Positions 27,401 through 37,300 of a DNA stretch of 64,000 bases are shown in pieces. A program made the position numbers and the translations under genes. The notes beneath the pieces are model-generated. The model had not been told where the DNA came from, ran no database searches, and saw only the letters and a program-made list of their open reading frames with translations. This DNA comes from G032773895 sp965248935 (GTDB lineage: Bacteria > Pseudomonadota > Gammaproteobacteria > Pseudomonadales > Cellvibrionaceae): positions 806,001 to 870,000 of the forward strand of contig OZ252214.1 of NCBI GenBank assembly GCA_965248935.1. Reading direction: 5' to 3'. How positions within the stretch are numbered: position 1 is the first letter of the stretch; each line of letters begins with the position of its first letter.

Positions 27401-27721
27401 ATGGAAACAAAAAACTGGTATGCTTGGATTAATTTTATGCCACCTAAGCCGGATGACTTTCATGTGGTTGGCGAAGCTTTAGTACCAAACCCTGGGGTTA
27501 AAGCACATTTATGTGTACGAGAACCACAAGGAATTAACCCAGACATTTTATTGTTAGACTTACACTTAATACAAGAACCTGGCATGTGGTCTCAAGTAAT
27601 GACTTGGACACAAGCGAGGTATGATAAAATTTTAACTCCGTCCTCACCTAACTATACCAATGTCGAAGTATTTTTTAATGGCGAATCAATAGCACATATT
27701 GATGTAAATGAAGTTCAGTAA
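27401..27721 (+). CDS. Small protein of unknown function
   Basis: A 106-residue soluble protein (METKNWYAWINFMPPKPDDFHVVGEALV ... in pieces) with AAAGGAAC ahead of the ATG. It contains a proline-rich MPPKPDDFHVVGE segment, PQGINPDILLLDL and a terminal strand-rich part (NVEVFFNGESIAHIDV). I recall no named family. It sits 265 bases after the glycosyltransferase gene, with a terminator-like hairpin following, and looks like a single transcription unit. Confidence 0.7.
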   Translation: METKNWYAWINFMPPKPDDFHVVGEALVPNPGVKAHLCVREPQGINPDILLLDLHLIQEPGMWSQVMTWTQARYDKILTPSSPNYTNVEVFFNGESIAHIDVNEVQ

Positions 27722-27740
27722 TCTATTAACAAATACAGCT

Positions 27741-27797
27741 ACCGGATGCGCTAATGCGCATTCGGTTCTGTAGGTAAAACTCTTTTTTTAAGAGAAG
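27741..27797 (+). terminator. Stem-loop terminator after the small gene
   Basis: An 11-bp stem, ACCGGATGCGC (27741-27751) with GCGCATTCGGT (27756-27766) around TAAT. A T-run (CTCTTTTTTT) begins about 15 bases later, rather far for a classical terminator. It may be a transcript end with offset tract. Confidence 0.5.
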
Positions 27798-27832
27798 ACT
27801 GTACGCTTTACTGCCACCTAAAAAGTATGTAG

Positions 27833-27985
27833 TGATCCAATAGAACCGAACACTTAAATAAGAGATAATTAATATCAACTATTTAAGGTCAGAACATAAG
27901 TCAGAAACGTACTTACAAGCACTACTCAAAAAAGTTTAAAGAAGAAGCCGTAGCACTTGTTCGAGAGCAAGGTTATTCAGTTCCA
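27833..27985 (+). pseudogene. IS3-family orfA 5' remnant
   Basis: From 27899 the sequence encodes SQKRTYKHYSKKFKEEAVAL and VREQGYSV, the first helix-turn-helix region of IS3-family OrfA transposases. The expected start codon is ATA (27896-27898) instead of ATG. Upstream TGATCCAATAGAACCGAACA resembles an IS end. The similarity stops at about 27985, where an unrelated minus-strand gene begins, so only about 150 bases remain. This is a dead remnant at the border of the toxin block. Confidence 0.75.
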
Positions 27986-28341
27986 GTTGAGCAGTACACT
28001 TCCCCACCCACATCCTTATCGGCACTGGTCATAGCCCCCGCATGTAAGCCCCCTTCACTGGGCGGTTTTTGAAATTCCGTTAACGCATTGGAAAACCAGG
28101 GTAAAAATTCCATGGGGAAATCGCTTTGTGCGCAACGATAATACGGCCTGCCATCTTTTAATGTTCTTGAAGTCGTATTAAGTAGCGATAACCCACCATT
28201 ATTTTTGACAAATAACCAAGTATCATCATTGAGAGTATCCAATAGTCTTGCCAATTCAACTGCCCCTTCGGGTAAGTGTTCATGCTGTGTAATTTCAGGA
28301 AGGTTGGCTTTAACCGGGTATTTGGGTTTTCTAATCCACAT
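27973..28341 (-). CDS. Unknown protein, C-terminus possibly altered by IS3 remnant
   Basis: A 122-residue soluble protein (starts MWIRKPKYPVKANLPEITQ) three bases after the preceding frameshifted gene on the same strand. LARLLDTLNDDTWLFVKNNGGLSLLNTTSRTL suggests a small alpha/beta fold, the size and setting of an immunity protein for a neighbouring toxin. Its last residues (YCSTGTE) are encoded at the edge of the IS3 remnant, so the native C-terminus may have been longer. The function is inferred only from position. Confidence 0.55.
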   Translation of the reverse strand: MWIRKPKYPVKANLPEITQHEHLPEGAVELARLLDTLNDDTWLFVKNNGGLSLLNTTSRTLKDGRPYYRCAQSDFPMEFLPWFSNALTEFQKPPSEGGLHAGAMTSADKDVGGEVYCSTGTE

Positions 28342-28344
28342 AAT

Positions 28345-28985
28345 TTAGCCTAATGGTATTATTTTAATTGCATTGTTTTCTTTAAGCATTTGCAAGTTGG
28401 TTTGTTTTCGCTCAAAGTTAAGTGTTTCTACTGCACCATAGCGGTTTGGGGAAGCGCTATTAGTATCTTTGGTTAAACCATTACCTTCATAATGTTGATT
28501 ATTGCCAACTTTATTATGCATGGCCATACGCTGAACCATCCAAGTGCATGTTGATAATGCTGAGCATACGCCTGCTGGAATTCACTGTTCATGGTCTGCT
28601 CGGTAAATGCTTTAGGAAATTCTTTGGGCAGTTCACGGTTAGCAAATTCGCTCACATTATTAAAGGTGGCGGCAATACTGTCTACCCCTGTTAGGGGTTG
28701 GGCTTGGTCGGTATCGATAATCACCAGTACAAATTCTTTATTGGGTTCATAGTCTAACCCCAGTTTTTCACAGATAAGCTGGGGGTCGGTATCGGCATCT
28801 TCTATTTGGTCAAAGGTGGTGGACCAGTATTTGGGGCCTTTGCCGGTGGTGCCTTGCAGTTCTTGCCCCAGGGCGCCGGTGAGGTTGTCTGGGCTCTGTT
28901 CGGTTGTGCGGTAGACCCACTGGTAGTTTTTTTCCATAAACCGCACATGGTATTGCTCTTTGGCCACGTCGCCGTGTTGGGCCAT
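28345..28985 (-). pseudogene. Frameshifted gene of unknown function
   Basis: Two overlapping frames read as one protein of about 230 residues if a single frameshift is corrected near 28535. The first frame runs MAQHGDVAKEQYHVRFMEKNY to QQAYAQHYQHALGW. The second continues MVQRMAMHNKVGNNQHYEGNG to NAIKIIPLG, ending three bases before the next gene. After the shift the first frame gives an implausible hydrophobic tail. The family is not known. It may be a toxin tail or a T6SS-linked accessory protein given its neighbours. Either frame could still be made separately. Confidence 0.55.
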
Positions 28986-29069
28986 AACGATTAACTAAGT
29001 TTTAGCTTCGTTAGGTCAAACCTGGTATTTATAATCCTATTTGGAACAATAAGTGACTAATCATCAGAC

Positions 29070-29435
29070 CTAGAAAATAAATTCTTGGCAATTACCGTCT
29101 TTCTCAAGTTTCAGTACTTTCACTGTTTCGAAGACCAGCCCTTGCAACGATTTTTTTATCAGGCCATCAACCTCTATATCCATACCGTAATACGCAAACT
29201 CACCGCCAACCATCATGCCAAAACTCTCATCCTTATCAACTACCGTCTCACCAACCTCATCAGAAAGAAATAATTTAGGAGAATCATTATCGAATGTATC
29301 AGCTATAAAACAATTTACATAATTACATTTTTCGTTTTTATCTCCAATTATACGGTAATAAAATTTTCCTTTTACCAAGCAGTTCATTCCATCGCTAGGA
29401 ATATCTAGATGTTGAATTTCTAATACTTTATACAT
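29070..29435 (-). CDS. Probable immunity protein of the papain-like toxin
   Basis: A 121-residue acidic, strand-rich protein (MYKVLEIQHLDIPSDGMNC..., with KGKFYYRIIGDKNEKCNYVNCFIAD). Its ATG overlaps the last base of the toxin stop codon (TAATG), the usual spacing of toxin-immunity pairs. No signal peptide, so it acts in the cytoplasm. No named immunity family was recognised. The assignment rests on position, size and acidity. Confidence 0.6.
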   Translation of the reverse strand: MYKVLEIQHLDIPSDGMNCLVKGKFYYRIIGDKNEKCNYVNCFIADTFDNDSPKLFLSDEVGETVVDKDESFGMMVGGEFAYYGMDIEVDGLIKKSLQGLVFETVKVLKLEKDGNCQEFIF

Positions 29436-31003
29436 TATCTGTTTTCCTTAATTTTTTTTGGATTCGTTAAAATTGTCTGACCGCTAAAACGTTCTGTAAA
29501 CTCAACCAATGGTACAAAATATTGTCGTCCTAGTGCAGGATCTCTTATCGCTACAACCCTTTGCCCTTGACGAGTGGTAATACCATCAACAACGATAGCG
29601 TGACCACCACGATCAAGGCGTGTTGCAACAATAGCAGGATGCCCTTTAAGCGTTGCTTCAGCCAGTGCGTCTATGCTTAACTTATTATTAATTCGGGTAT
29701 CTTCAAGACCTTGATTTCGAAGTGCTTTAACCATATCACCCATATATGCGCCTTGAGAAATTACTTTAGAATCGACAATAAGCTTGTTTAAATCAAAAGA
29801 TCTGCCCAATGAGTCTAATACCATTGCACAAGAGTTTGGCCCGCATGTTGGAAGATTTCTTTGATCCAAGACCAACCTGTCACCATTTCTTGGAAGACTA
29901 GTGCTTCTAGGATTACCAGGCTCTAACTGACCAACTAAAGGTTTTTTGTCTGGAACATCTGTACATGGTGTTGATTCCAGCTTAGCGGCATCATCTAGGG
30001 AATGGGGTTGAATGCCTTTTCTGTCTTCTATTGGGCTGGCGGCCATGGGTTGGGATTGGGGAGATTGAGACGCTTCAGCTTCGGCTTGTTTGGCCTCTTC
30101 ACATTCTGCGCAGAAGGCGGTGCCCAGTTCTGAGGCTTGGATCAGGGCTTGGGCTTGTTCGGTATCGATCTTTTTTCGATCTTCGACTGGGGCGGCGACT
30201 ATGGGGGCAGCGGGAATTTCCGGGCCGAGTGTGCGGGGTTTCTGGGTGGGGGTATAGGTGTCTAATTCGGCTGGTTGCCGTTGTATTTTATTGTCGTTGG
30301 CAAAGACGATTATTTTGCCTGCGTAGATGGCTTCGGCCAAGTGTTTTACGCTGGCTTCGTAGTGGTTGTTTAATGGATCATACAGGCCAAGTTGTTTGTT
30401 CATCTCTTGCAGGGTTTTTTCTTCTATATCCAGTTCGTCGATAAAGCGCACAAGGGTGTCGAATTGGGCAAATTCTTTTACGGGCTGGGTATCGTTTATC
30501 AGCAGGTGGGTTGTGGGGGCGAATTGGTAGGTGGTGTACCCTTCGCCTTGCACGGGTTGGGTTTGTAGGGGTGCGGTATTGGCGGTGGTATTGGGCAGTT
30601 CGTAAAACCGCAGCTTTCCCGTAATCAGCAGATGGCTGATTTGAGTGGCAATATCGATATTGCGTGTAAAGATTGTATGCTGGTGGGCCAGTTTTTGCCA
30701 GAGGTTAACGGGGGCGTCGAGAAAACGAATAAATTGTTTGGCGTAAACGGGGTCGTTGAAGGTGAGGGGGTTTAGATTTTCTCTAACGGTAGAGCTGGCG
30801 CAAGGCCCCGGTATAGAGTTTGTAGCGTTTTCCGAGGTTGCTGCGAAGGATATGGGTATGCATGTTGTTAACGTCCCTGCTAAATACGGTCGAATGGTGA
30901 GTGATGTATGTGATGTATATTTTAAACAGGTTTTACGTAAAATAATATGGAAAGGGTCTGACAATTTTTTTGTTAGTTTAAAAAGATAATTTAATTTGTA
31001 CAA
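29435..31003 (-). CDS. Polymorphic-toxin protein with C-terminal papain-like protease domain
   Basis: A 522-residue protein. The last 150 residues form a C39/papain-like cysteine protease: DQRNLPTCGPNSCAMVLDSLG with Cys387, RGGHAIVVDG with His468, and AIRDPALGR with Asp488, the right order and spacing for a catalytic triad. The middle (about residues 85-250) is a helical region of unknown family (AHQHTIFTRNIDIATQISHLL). It is followed by a proline/alanine-rich linker containing a repeated (A)xxEDRKxI phrase. A hydrophobic patch near residues 38-55 could be part of an export or membrane signal, and the true start may be internal. It is followed by its probable immunity gene with a one-base overlap. 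Protease domains of this type occur as effector tips in type VI and other contact systems; delivery is not shown here. Confidence 0.72.
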   Translation of the reverse strand: MYKLNYLFKLTKKLSDPFHIILRKTCLKYTSHTSLTIRPYLAGTLTTCIPISFAATSENATNSIPGPCASSTVRENLNPLTFNDPVYAKQFIRFLDAPVNLWQKLAHQHTIFTRNIDIATQISHLLITGKLRFYELPNTTANTAPLQTQPVQGEGYTTYQFAPTTHLLINDTQPVKEFAQFDTLVRFIDELDIEEKTLQEMNKQLGLYDPLNNHYEASVKHLAEAIYAGKIIVFANDNKIQRQPAELDTYTPTQKPRTLGPEIPAAPIVAAPVEDRKKIDTEQAQALIQASELGTAFCAECEEAKQAEAEASQSPQSQPMAASPIEDRKGIQPHSLDDAAKLESTPCTDVPDKKPLVGQLEPGNPRSTSLPRNGDRLVLDQRNLPTCGPNSCAMVLDSLGRSFDLNKLIVDSKVISQGAYMGDMVKALRNQGLEDTRINNKLSIDALAEATLKGHPAIVATRLDRGGHAIVVDGITTRQGQRVVAIRDPALGRQYFVPLVEFTERFSGQTILTNPKKIKENR

Positions 31004-31050
31004 AAAAAAGCACTGTGGCGAGCAGTAGGGCTACTACAGCGATTTTTGTT

Positions 31051-31102
31051 GACGCTTTTTCAGCCACAACCGTGATAATTGAATGAGGGTGAACTGGCCC
31101 TA
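31051..31102. repeat. Solo right end of the CTAG-flanked MITE family
   Basis: GACGCTTTTTCAGCCACAAC followed by CGTGATAATTGAAT and GAACTGGCCCTAG resembles the right end of the element at 23802-24158 over about 52 bases, also ending in CCCTAG. No matching left end is present nearby. Confidence 0.65.
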
Positions 31103-32148
31103 GTTTGTTTATCGACTCAACCTGTATTAGGTAAGCTTTATTACGATGATAAGGTAGATCACTCATTACGCAATAATCTGGCAAGGAGGGCTTATAGTAT
31201 TACTAGTATACTCATAACCAAATTCTGCCGTAACTATTTATTATAACCTCAAGCATAACCTCAAACTTTTTAGACAGAACCGTAGGTTTAATTTATTCCG
31301 AGGTACGGTTCTAAAAGCGATTTTTGATGGAGCCAGCTTATCCAAGGGCATGGTTTAATACAGTATTTCCTAATAAAACGGGGAAATGGATGGCTGTGGT
31401 GAGATGCTGAAAACTGTCGAGGTTCCAATGTGGTTTGCTCTTACTGACACCCCTGAAAACCTTTATCGTCAAGCGCTGGGAATCAAAATTCTAAGGTGGG
31501 TATCAGAATTTCATATAGCAGGGTATTTTTTCCCAAATTTGAAATCTAAGGGCGTAGTCGAAATATGGGTACTAATTAACTTATTAGTATCAATAGCCCT
31601 TATTTTTTTAATTAGCAATTACCATTTAATTTCTTTCTTTTTTGTCAGTATCTGATTTGCTTGATGATGCAGAAAATTAAAATCGTAGCGAACAAAAAAA
31701 TTATTGGAATACATTACAAAGGAATAGGGCGTAGTTTCTCAAGCGCCTTTTACATTCTTAATTCTAACCGCAATTATGTTTGGCTTAGCGTATCTAGCGG
31801 AAAATGGTGATTCACTGCTGTAATCGAGCAAAATTTTTACTGTCGACTGGAATAACGCAATGGTTAAATACGATAATTTCTCAGCACAAAAAAATAATGC
31901 AAGTGTCAATAAGGGGGCAAACTGCGTCAATTTTAGAGTGAGTGATTGCAAAGCCAATTAATCTCAACTAACTAAAAAGAGGGGGTTTAAATATCGAACT
32001 TCTGTACTGGCTCAAAGTTTTAGCATAATAACTTTAGCGCTATTTTATGGCGTGGGGTGAATTGTGTGAGATAAATTGTGTAAGGAATTGTGGCTTCAGA
32101 AGGCGCGGCCTTTATTGGGTGTCAGTGACAAATTCGGTATAGGACACT
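31103..32148. other. Long gene-poor spacer before the large unknown operon
   Basis: About 1 kb. A frame at 31386-31655 (89 codons) ends in a predicted membrane helix (IWVLINLLVSIALIFLISNYHL) and might be a fragment of a membrane protein, but its start context is poor. An inverted frame at 31739-31957 is not credible. The last bases contain the first copies of a tandem repeat leading into the operon. No promoter was confidently placed. Confidence 0.45.
31386..31655 (+). CDS. Possible small membrane protein
   Basis: Eighty-nine codons starting at ATG 31386 with GGGGAAA just upstream. The first half is soluble (MWFALTDTPENLYRQALGIKILRW) and the second half has one long hydrophobic helix. There is no recognised family. 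It may be an isolated small membrane protein or a gene fragment. Confidence 0.3.
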   Translation: MDGCGEMLKTVEVPMWFALTDTPENLYRQALGIKILRWVSEFHIAGYFFPNLKSKGVVEIWVLINLLVSIALIFLISNYHLISFFFVSI

Positions 32149-32196
32149 GTCTAAAAAGTGACTGGTCTAAAAAATGACTGGCCTAAAAAATGATTG
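32149..32196. repeat. 16-bp tandem repeat at the start of the large operon
   Basis: Three copies of about GTCTAAAAAATGACTG (32149-32164, 32165-32180, 32181-32196). The third overlaps an alternative ATG of the first gene. Each unit contains an ATG or GTG in the AAAAARTGA word. Confidence 0.85.
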
Positions 32197-32204
32197 TGGG
32201 GAAT

Positions 32205-34346
32205 ATGTCAAATAGAGAAATAGTTTTTGTCGCCAACCATGAACCGCCTTTGAAGGACGGCCTCTACTCTTTAGGTCTCACACATAATCTGCAATACGGT
32301 TCCGAAACTCAGACATTTGTGAAAAACCACAGCTTTGCGGTAGCGGGTGAGCGTTTTTCTCTGAACGACAATGTTATCTATAAGTTATTTCCGCCTGCTA
32401 AAAGCCAGGGGCATTTCGATAATGTGTTACCTCATGTTGTCTTCTCACGCAGAACCTTGCCTTGGGAACGGGCGCCGGATGCCTCAGCGGAAGACTCTTC
32501 TTGGCTCGCTATTTTAGTCTTTACACAAAGTGCGGCACCTGCGCCGGTATCCGGTAAATTATCCAACCTCTACCCGGCTTCGGCCCCGGATGGTGGCGGG
32601 TTATTACCCGCAGGCACGTATTCTTATGGTAGTGGCTTGGCTTCAGGGGAATATTTTCTCGGCTATGGAGAGAGTGCGGACGACGGCTGTATTTATATGG
32701 ATATTCCGGCTGCGCAATTTGCGACCTTTGCCCCATCTCTCGCCGACCTTGCATGGAATGCCCATGCGCGAACATTGACGGCTTCGGGCAGTGAAGCCGC
32801 GAAGGATTATGCAACGGTGGTTGCCAATCGTCAGCCAATTCCCGGTACAACCTGTATTGCCCATTTGGTTTCGTTTGAAGGCTTAGGCAGCCAATTACCA
32901 GAGGACGATGGCACCTATGCGGTCGCGCCTACCTGGACCAGTATTCGTCTTGTCTCGCTGAAATCCTGGTCATTTTACGTTTCGCCACTCGAAGCTTCGT
33001 TTGCGCATATTCTGCAAGGTCTGAACGGTGGAATTAATCAGAGCGAGACAGAATTGGGGGATTCTCAAATACGTCTGCCCTCTGGTTATATTCCGGCAGC
33101 AGCAACGGGCTTGGCTCCGCCGTCCCTGCCTTTCGATTCAGGTTATTCGGTATTGGCCGGTAGCGATGGTGCGGCAGGCAAAACGGCTTGGTATCGTGGG
33201 CCTTTTACCCCGTCAACAATTACCCCCGCAGCAGCCGATGCGAGCTGGACATCAAACCCGTTACCTGCCAACGCGGCAGCGGCTTTGGTTGCTTCAGTCT
33301 CAACCACACCGGCCAATAACGCATCGTTTGCGGCGGCTTGGCAATTGGGCCGCCTGTTGGCGCTTGCCGACCGCAGTTTTGCAACGGCACAGGTGTCCTG
33401 GAAACGGGATATTCGGCTGGCATTGAATACAAAGCTGGGGCAGGCGAACAAACTTGTTGGAGGTTCGCGTGCGGATTACGCCAAGAAAATGCGTACAGTA
33501 ATCGCCGATGCCACGCAGATTACCGCTCAACTTGGCGCAACTCTGACGGTGGCGCCTGCCGATAACAAGCTTAGTATTCCTCAAAACCTGGTGGATTGGC
33601 TTGGGCGTTTGGCATTGCTGAGCAATGTGCCAGTAGAATACCTGATTCCCGATATGCATATGCTGCCGCCCGAGAGTTTAAGGTTTTTTAATATTGACCC
33701 ACGCTGGCTGGCATGTCTGCTGGATGGGGCCTGGAGTTTGGACCGCCAACCGGCAGAGCAATGGGCTTTTGATACGGCCTATCAACCTTGGCAGCAGATT
33801 TTAGACGGTTCGCTCAAAACCTCTTTTGCCCCCCTGGTCACTTGCTGGCCTGTAAGCGGCATGATATTGAACTCCCAATTGATTCCCGCATACTGGCCGG
33901 GCATAGAGTTTTTACCGACGCCCAGCGCCAATATATTGTGTGAAGAGGACCTGGGGCCAAGCACGCTCTTGATGTTGCTCGATCAAGAACTGACGGACTT
34001 TGAAATTAGGCAGCCGCCGGAAAGTATCCATTTTGGTTTTGATATGGATAGCACAGGGGTGATGAGTAAACCTCTACGCTATGTGCAGATAGACGGCACA
34101 CTCTACCCGGCCCCTCCTGGGGGGGCCGGTTTGACACCGAGTTCTGGCTCCCCTGCACCGGCCAGCGACGGGCTTACGAGCATCCCGCAACGCATCCCAA
34201 AAGTTATTCAATTCGACAAGCTGGCAACCGCGATGGCAATACAATTGGGGGTAACGGATATCTCAACGTTTAGCGCTGCCGAGTTTGCTCTTGAGCTTGT
34301 TGAGAGTGTTGCGGCGGTTGAATTCGAATTGCCGAGTGGGGGTTAG
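32205..34346 (+). CDS. Large protein of unknown family, first gene of the unusual operon
   Basis: A 713-residue protein without signal peptide or membrane helix. The ATG at 32205 is preferred because TGGGGAA lies just ahead; an ATG at 32190 falls inside the tandem repeat. The start MSNREIVFVANHEPPLKDG is followed by a strand-rich part, an alanine-rich middle (NAAAALVASVSTTPANNASFAAAWQLGRLLALADRSFATAQVSWKR, in pieces near residue 380), and a helical C-terminal third with YLIPDMHMLPPESLRFFNIDPRWLACLLDGAWS near residue 480. The LPPESLRFFxxDxxWLxxLxDGAxS phrase recurs, to my recollection, in uncharacterised bacterial proteins found beside DUF6603 genes. The stop is one base before the next ATG (TAGC-ATG). 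Function unknown. Confidence 0.85.
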   Translation: MSNREIVFVANHEPPLKDGLYSLGLTHNLQYGSETQTFVKNHSFAVAGERFSLNDNVIYKLFPPAKSQGHFDNVLPHVVFSRRTLPWERAPDASAEDSSWLAILVFTQSAAPAPVSGKLSNLYPASAPDGGGLLPAGTYSYGSGLASGEYFLGYGESADDGCIYMDIPAAQFATFAPSLADLAWNAHARTLTASGSEAAKDYATVVANRQPIPGTTCIAHLVSFEGLGSQLPEDDGTYAVAPTWTSIRLVSLKSWSFYVSPLEASFAHILQGLNGGINQSETELGDSQIRLPSGYIPAAATGLAPPSLPFDSGYSVLAGSDGAAGKTAWYRGPFTPSTITPAAADASWTSNPLPANAAAALVASVSTTPANNASFAAAWQLGRLLALADRSFATAQVSWKRDIRLALNTKLGQANKLVGGSRADYAKKMRTVIADATQITAQLGATLTVAPADNKLSIPQNLVDWLGRLALLSNVPVEYLIPDMHMLPPESLRFFNIDPRWLACLLDGAWSLDRQPAEQWAFDTAYQPWQQILDGSLKTSFAPLVTCWPVSGMILNSQLIPAYWPGIEFLPTPSANILCEEDLGPSTLLMLLDQELTDFEIRQPPESIHFGFDMDSTGVMSKPLRYVQIDGTLYPAPPGGAGLTPSSGSPAPASDGLTSIPQRIPKVIQFDKLATAMAIQLGVTDISTFSAAEFALELVESVAAVEFELPSGG

Positions 34347-34347
34347 C

Positions 34348-37300
34348 ATGGCGGCTACACAAAATCCGGTTTCCGTTCCAATCCGTATTGATGCCATGTG
34401 GTCGGATGGTACGACGAACCTATCGCCGCCGACAACGCAATTTACCGATTTGCTAAAGACGACGGATTTCAACCACCCCTGGCTTGGGGATACAAGCCAT
34501 ATTACCCCGAACAGTGACTTTACTTTGCCCACAGGGCTGCATCTGCATTGGACTTTGCCAAAGGCATTGCGCAGGGGAGGCACGGTGTATGTACTCGACG
34601 CCCCCGTCTTCAATGAACTGGTTCAACAGGGTGTGCCATGTGCCTTGGTAGACGCACTAAAAAGTGCCGCCCAAATAGGCGAGGAATATACCCTCGACCA
34701 ACTGAATACGCTACTTGCCGGGCTTGCACTTCCGTCACATGTCCCGCTCAGTACGTCGAGCGATTTCGACCTCTTGTCGCAGGCCAACAGTTACGACGAT
34801 TTGATCTCCTCAGATAATACGATCAGCGTCAGCACCTATATGCCGGAGTTCCAGTGGGACGCGATCTTTTTGGAAGTATATGGGCCTATGGTGGCGCACC
34901 TGGCTGCTCGTATGAAGCTTCCGCCCGTTCCGAACCGCTGGCTTGTTATCCGCAAAGACACCACAAACAGTGATATAACAGCCTGGGTTGTCGAAAGTGA
35001 CCGGCTTTCGATACCGAATACGGATGGCTCGGCACCCAGTGGTGCTGGCCCTTCGGCAGTGCCGGGTGAATTCGATGCGAGTTTTGTTGCCAATCAAACT
35101 GCGGTTGGCAAATCCGATGCATTTCAATTTCTCGGTCTGACAACTCCGGCGGCGAGCTGGTCGGAAGACGGCACCGCGAAACGGCTTGCGCCCTTTACTG
35201 CTGTTGGTCATGGTGTGCCGGACTTTGCGGCTTTTTACCCCAATTGTCAGGGAGTTTTTGGTTTCTATGACAGCACAGCCGACCAGGACACCGCCTATGA
35301 CTATACGGTGATTGGCTGGTTTGCGGCCCCCACCGATGACCCTCTTGCCACTCAGTATGACGTGGCGCCTTGGTCGGTGCCGTCCAGCCAAGCATCGTCT
35401 ACTCAAGCATCGTCTACCCAAGCAAGTCGTCTATCCGCGCTTGGCTGGACAATCGAAAGCCCGGATTGGAGTAGCATCGACGGCAGTATCTATACCGCAA
35501 AAATTAGCGTGACCGGCACATCCTGTGGTGTCCAGGCTTCCGGGGAGTTAGCCAACGTCGATGTGGCCATTGGCAATACTGCGGGCGAAGCGCTTTCCGC
35601 CTATATCGCCCAAGGCCAAAGCGACCCCACCCTTGGTATCTCCCCCGAAGCGGTTTTAAATGCGGCGCAGGCGGGTGTTTTGCAAGAAGCGTTGCAGCCA
35701 GACGGCCCGGCCATTATAGAAAATGCGTTGCACGGGCAATCTTTTCAGACAGAAGCGGGTGGTTGGAGCTGGCAGATTACCGGAACGCCCCCGGCCTCCA
35801 CGGGTTTATCCAGTACCCCCGCGACCAATACGCAGGTTACATTGACCGATACCGTCGCCCAGGCATTAAATGCGTTAAACGCGGCACAGAGTGCTTTTGA
35901 TCGGGACCAGGCTGTTTTGCAAAGCGAGCGGCATCTGCTGTTTACTGACTGGTGCCGCGCCTCCCACCTCGGCACCGATGCAGCAGTATCGGGGCCGTCC
36001 AATATTTTCCCCAATGGCGATACGCCCGCGAACAATAACGGCCCGCAACTGGTGATGGTCGCTGGTAATGCGGTGACAGTGGCAGCGGGTTCCATTCAGG
36101 CGGCAAGTATTGGTGGCAGTACAGACACATCCATGCTGCCTTACCTGAGCATGACAACGCTGTATCTCGCCCACTATGCGGCGGCCAATGCCCTGGCGGC
36201 AATGCCCGGTGGTGATCAATGTCTTTTACGGCGGCAGCCCGCAGCCCGTTATTGGTGCCCGAATGACCCTGTGGTCATGATGACCGAAGCCAGTGGAAAC
36301 GACCTGCAAACCTCTCCGCCGAGTGCCTTGCCGTATACAGAGGTGAAGGACCAACCCTATCTGACCCTGCAAGTCATCACCGCCGGTGTGAGCCCCCCTG
36401 CTTATTTGCCCACTCATTGGGACAGCAATACCGCCATACCCTCGGCAAAACTAATCGACGGGGCCGTCTCTCAAGTATCATCGGTTTCTTGCGCGGAATC
36501 TTGGCGGCCCCTGTCTCTCTATTGGGAAACCCAGTTCCAGCATTTCCCAGGCGTTGGCACTATTGCACCCAGTGCGCCGGATACACCGCCATTTACCGTC
36601 ACCGACTATGCAACCGACTTTATCACAAGCAATTTTGAGCAGGATGCTTCCGGCATCGACTTTGTGCCCAAACCTGGGCAGCAGCCCAGCAGTGACAATA
36701 TCGCCTTCTATCGGGGCCGGGTAACCTTAAGCAACCATGCAACTCAAACCCTGCGCGCGCGCATTCTGCAACTAACCGGGCAGGCGCAGAACCCGCCGTC
36801 AACCTCTGCCGGCTTGACACTTCCCGGTGTACTTGGCGAGGGCATCACCAAAACCTTAATTGATAAAGCTTACGACAGTGACATTAAAACCCTATCGCAA
36901 ACCCTAAATGGGTTTAACGACCGTCTTCTGATGTTAGAGCGTTTACCGCAGATCAGTATTTTTGATCCAGGATATACCGCAACCTGGAATATGGGCGCCA
37001 CACCCGCTTGGGATGCGCTCTCTCAGTCTTTCTATGATGAAATTGGCCTGCAAAGCCGAACCTCGCCCAATCAAGACGATATCTACAACCCCATTCGCGC
37101 CGGAAAATGTGAGGTCACAAGCCTTACCCTGGTGGATGCCTTTGCACAGTTGCGGCAGTGGAGCTATTCCCCGCAACCATTAAACACAGTGATCTCCGAG
37201 GCATTACCAAACGAGACCTCAACGGGTACAGATGCCGCACCGGCCTTTTTCCTCGCCCCGCGCTTTGCCCAGGGAAGCCGTCTTTTGTTTCGCTGGTTGG

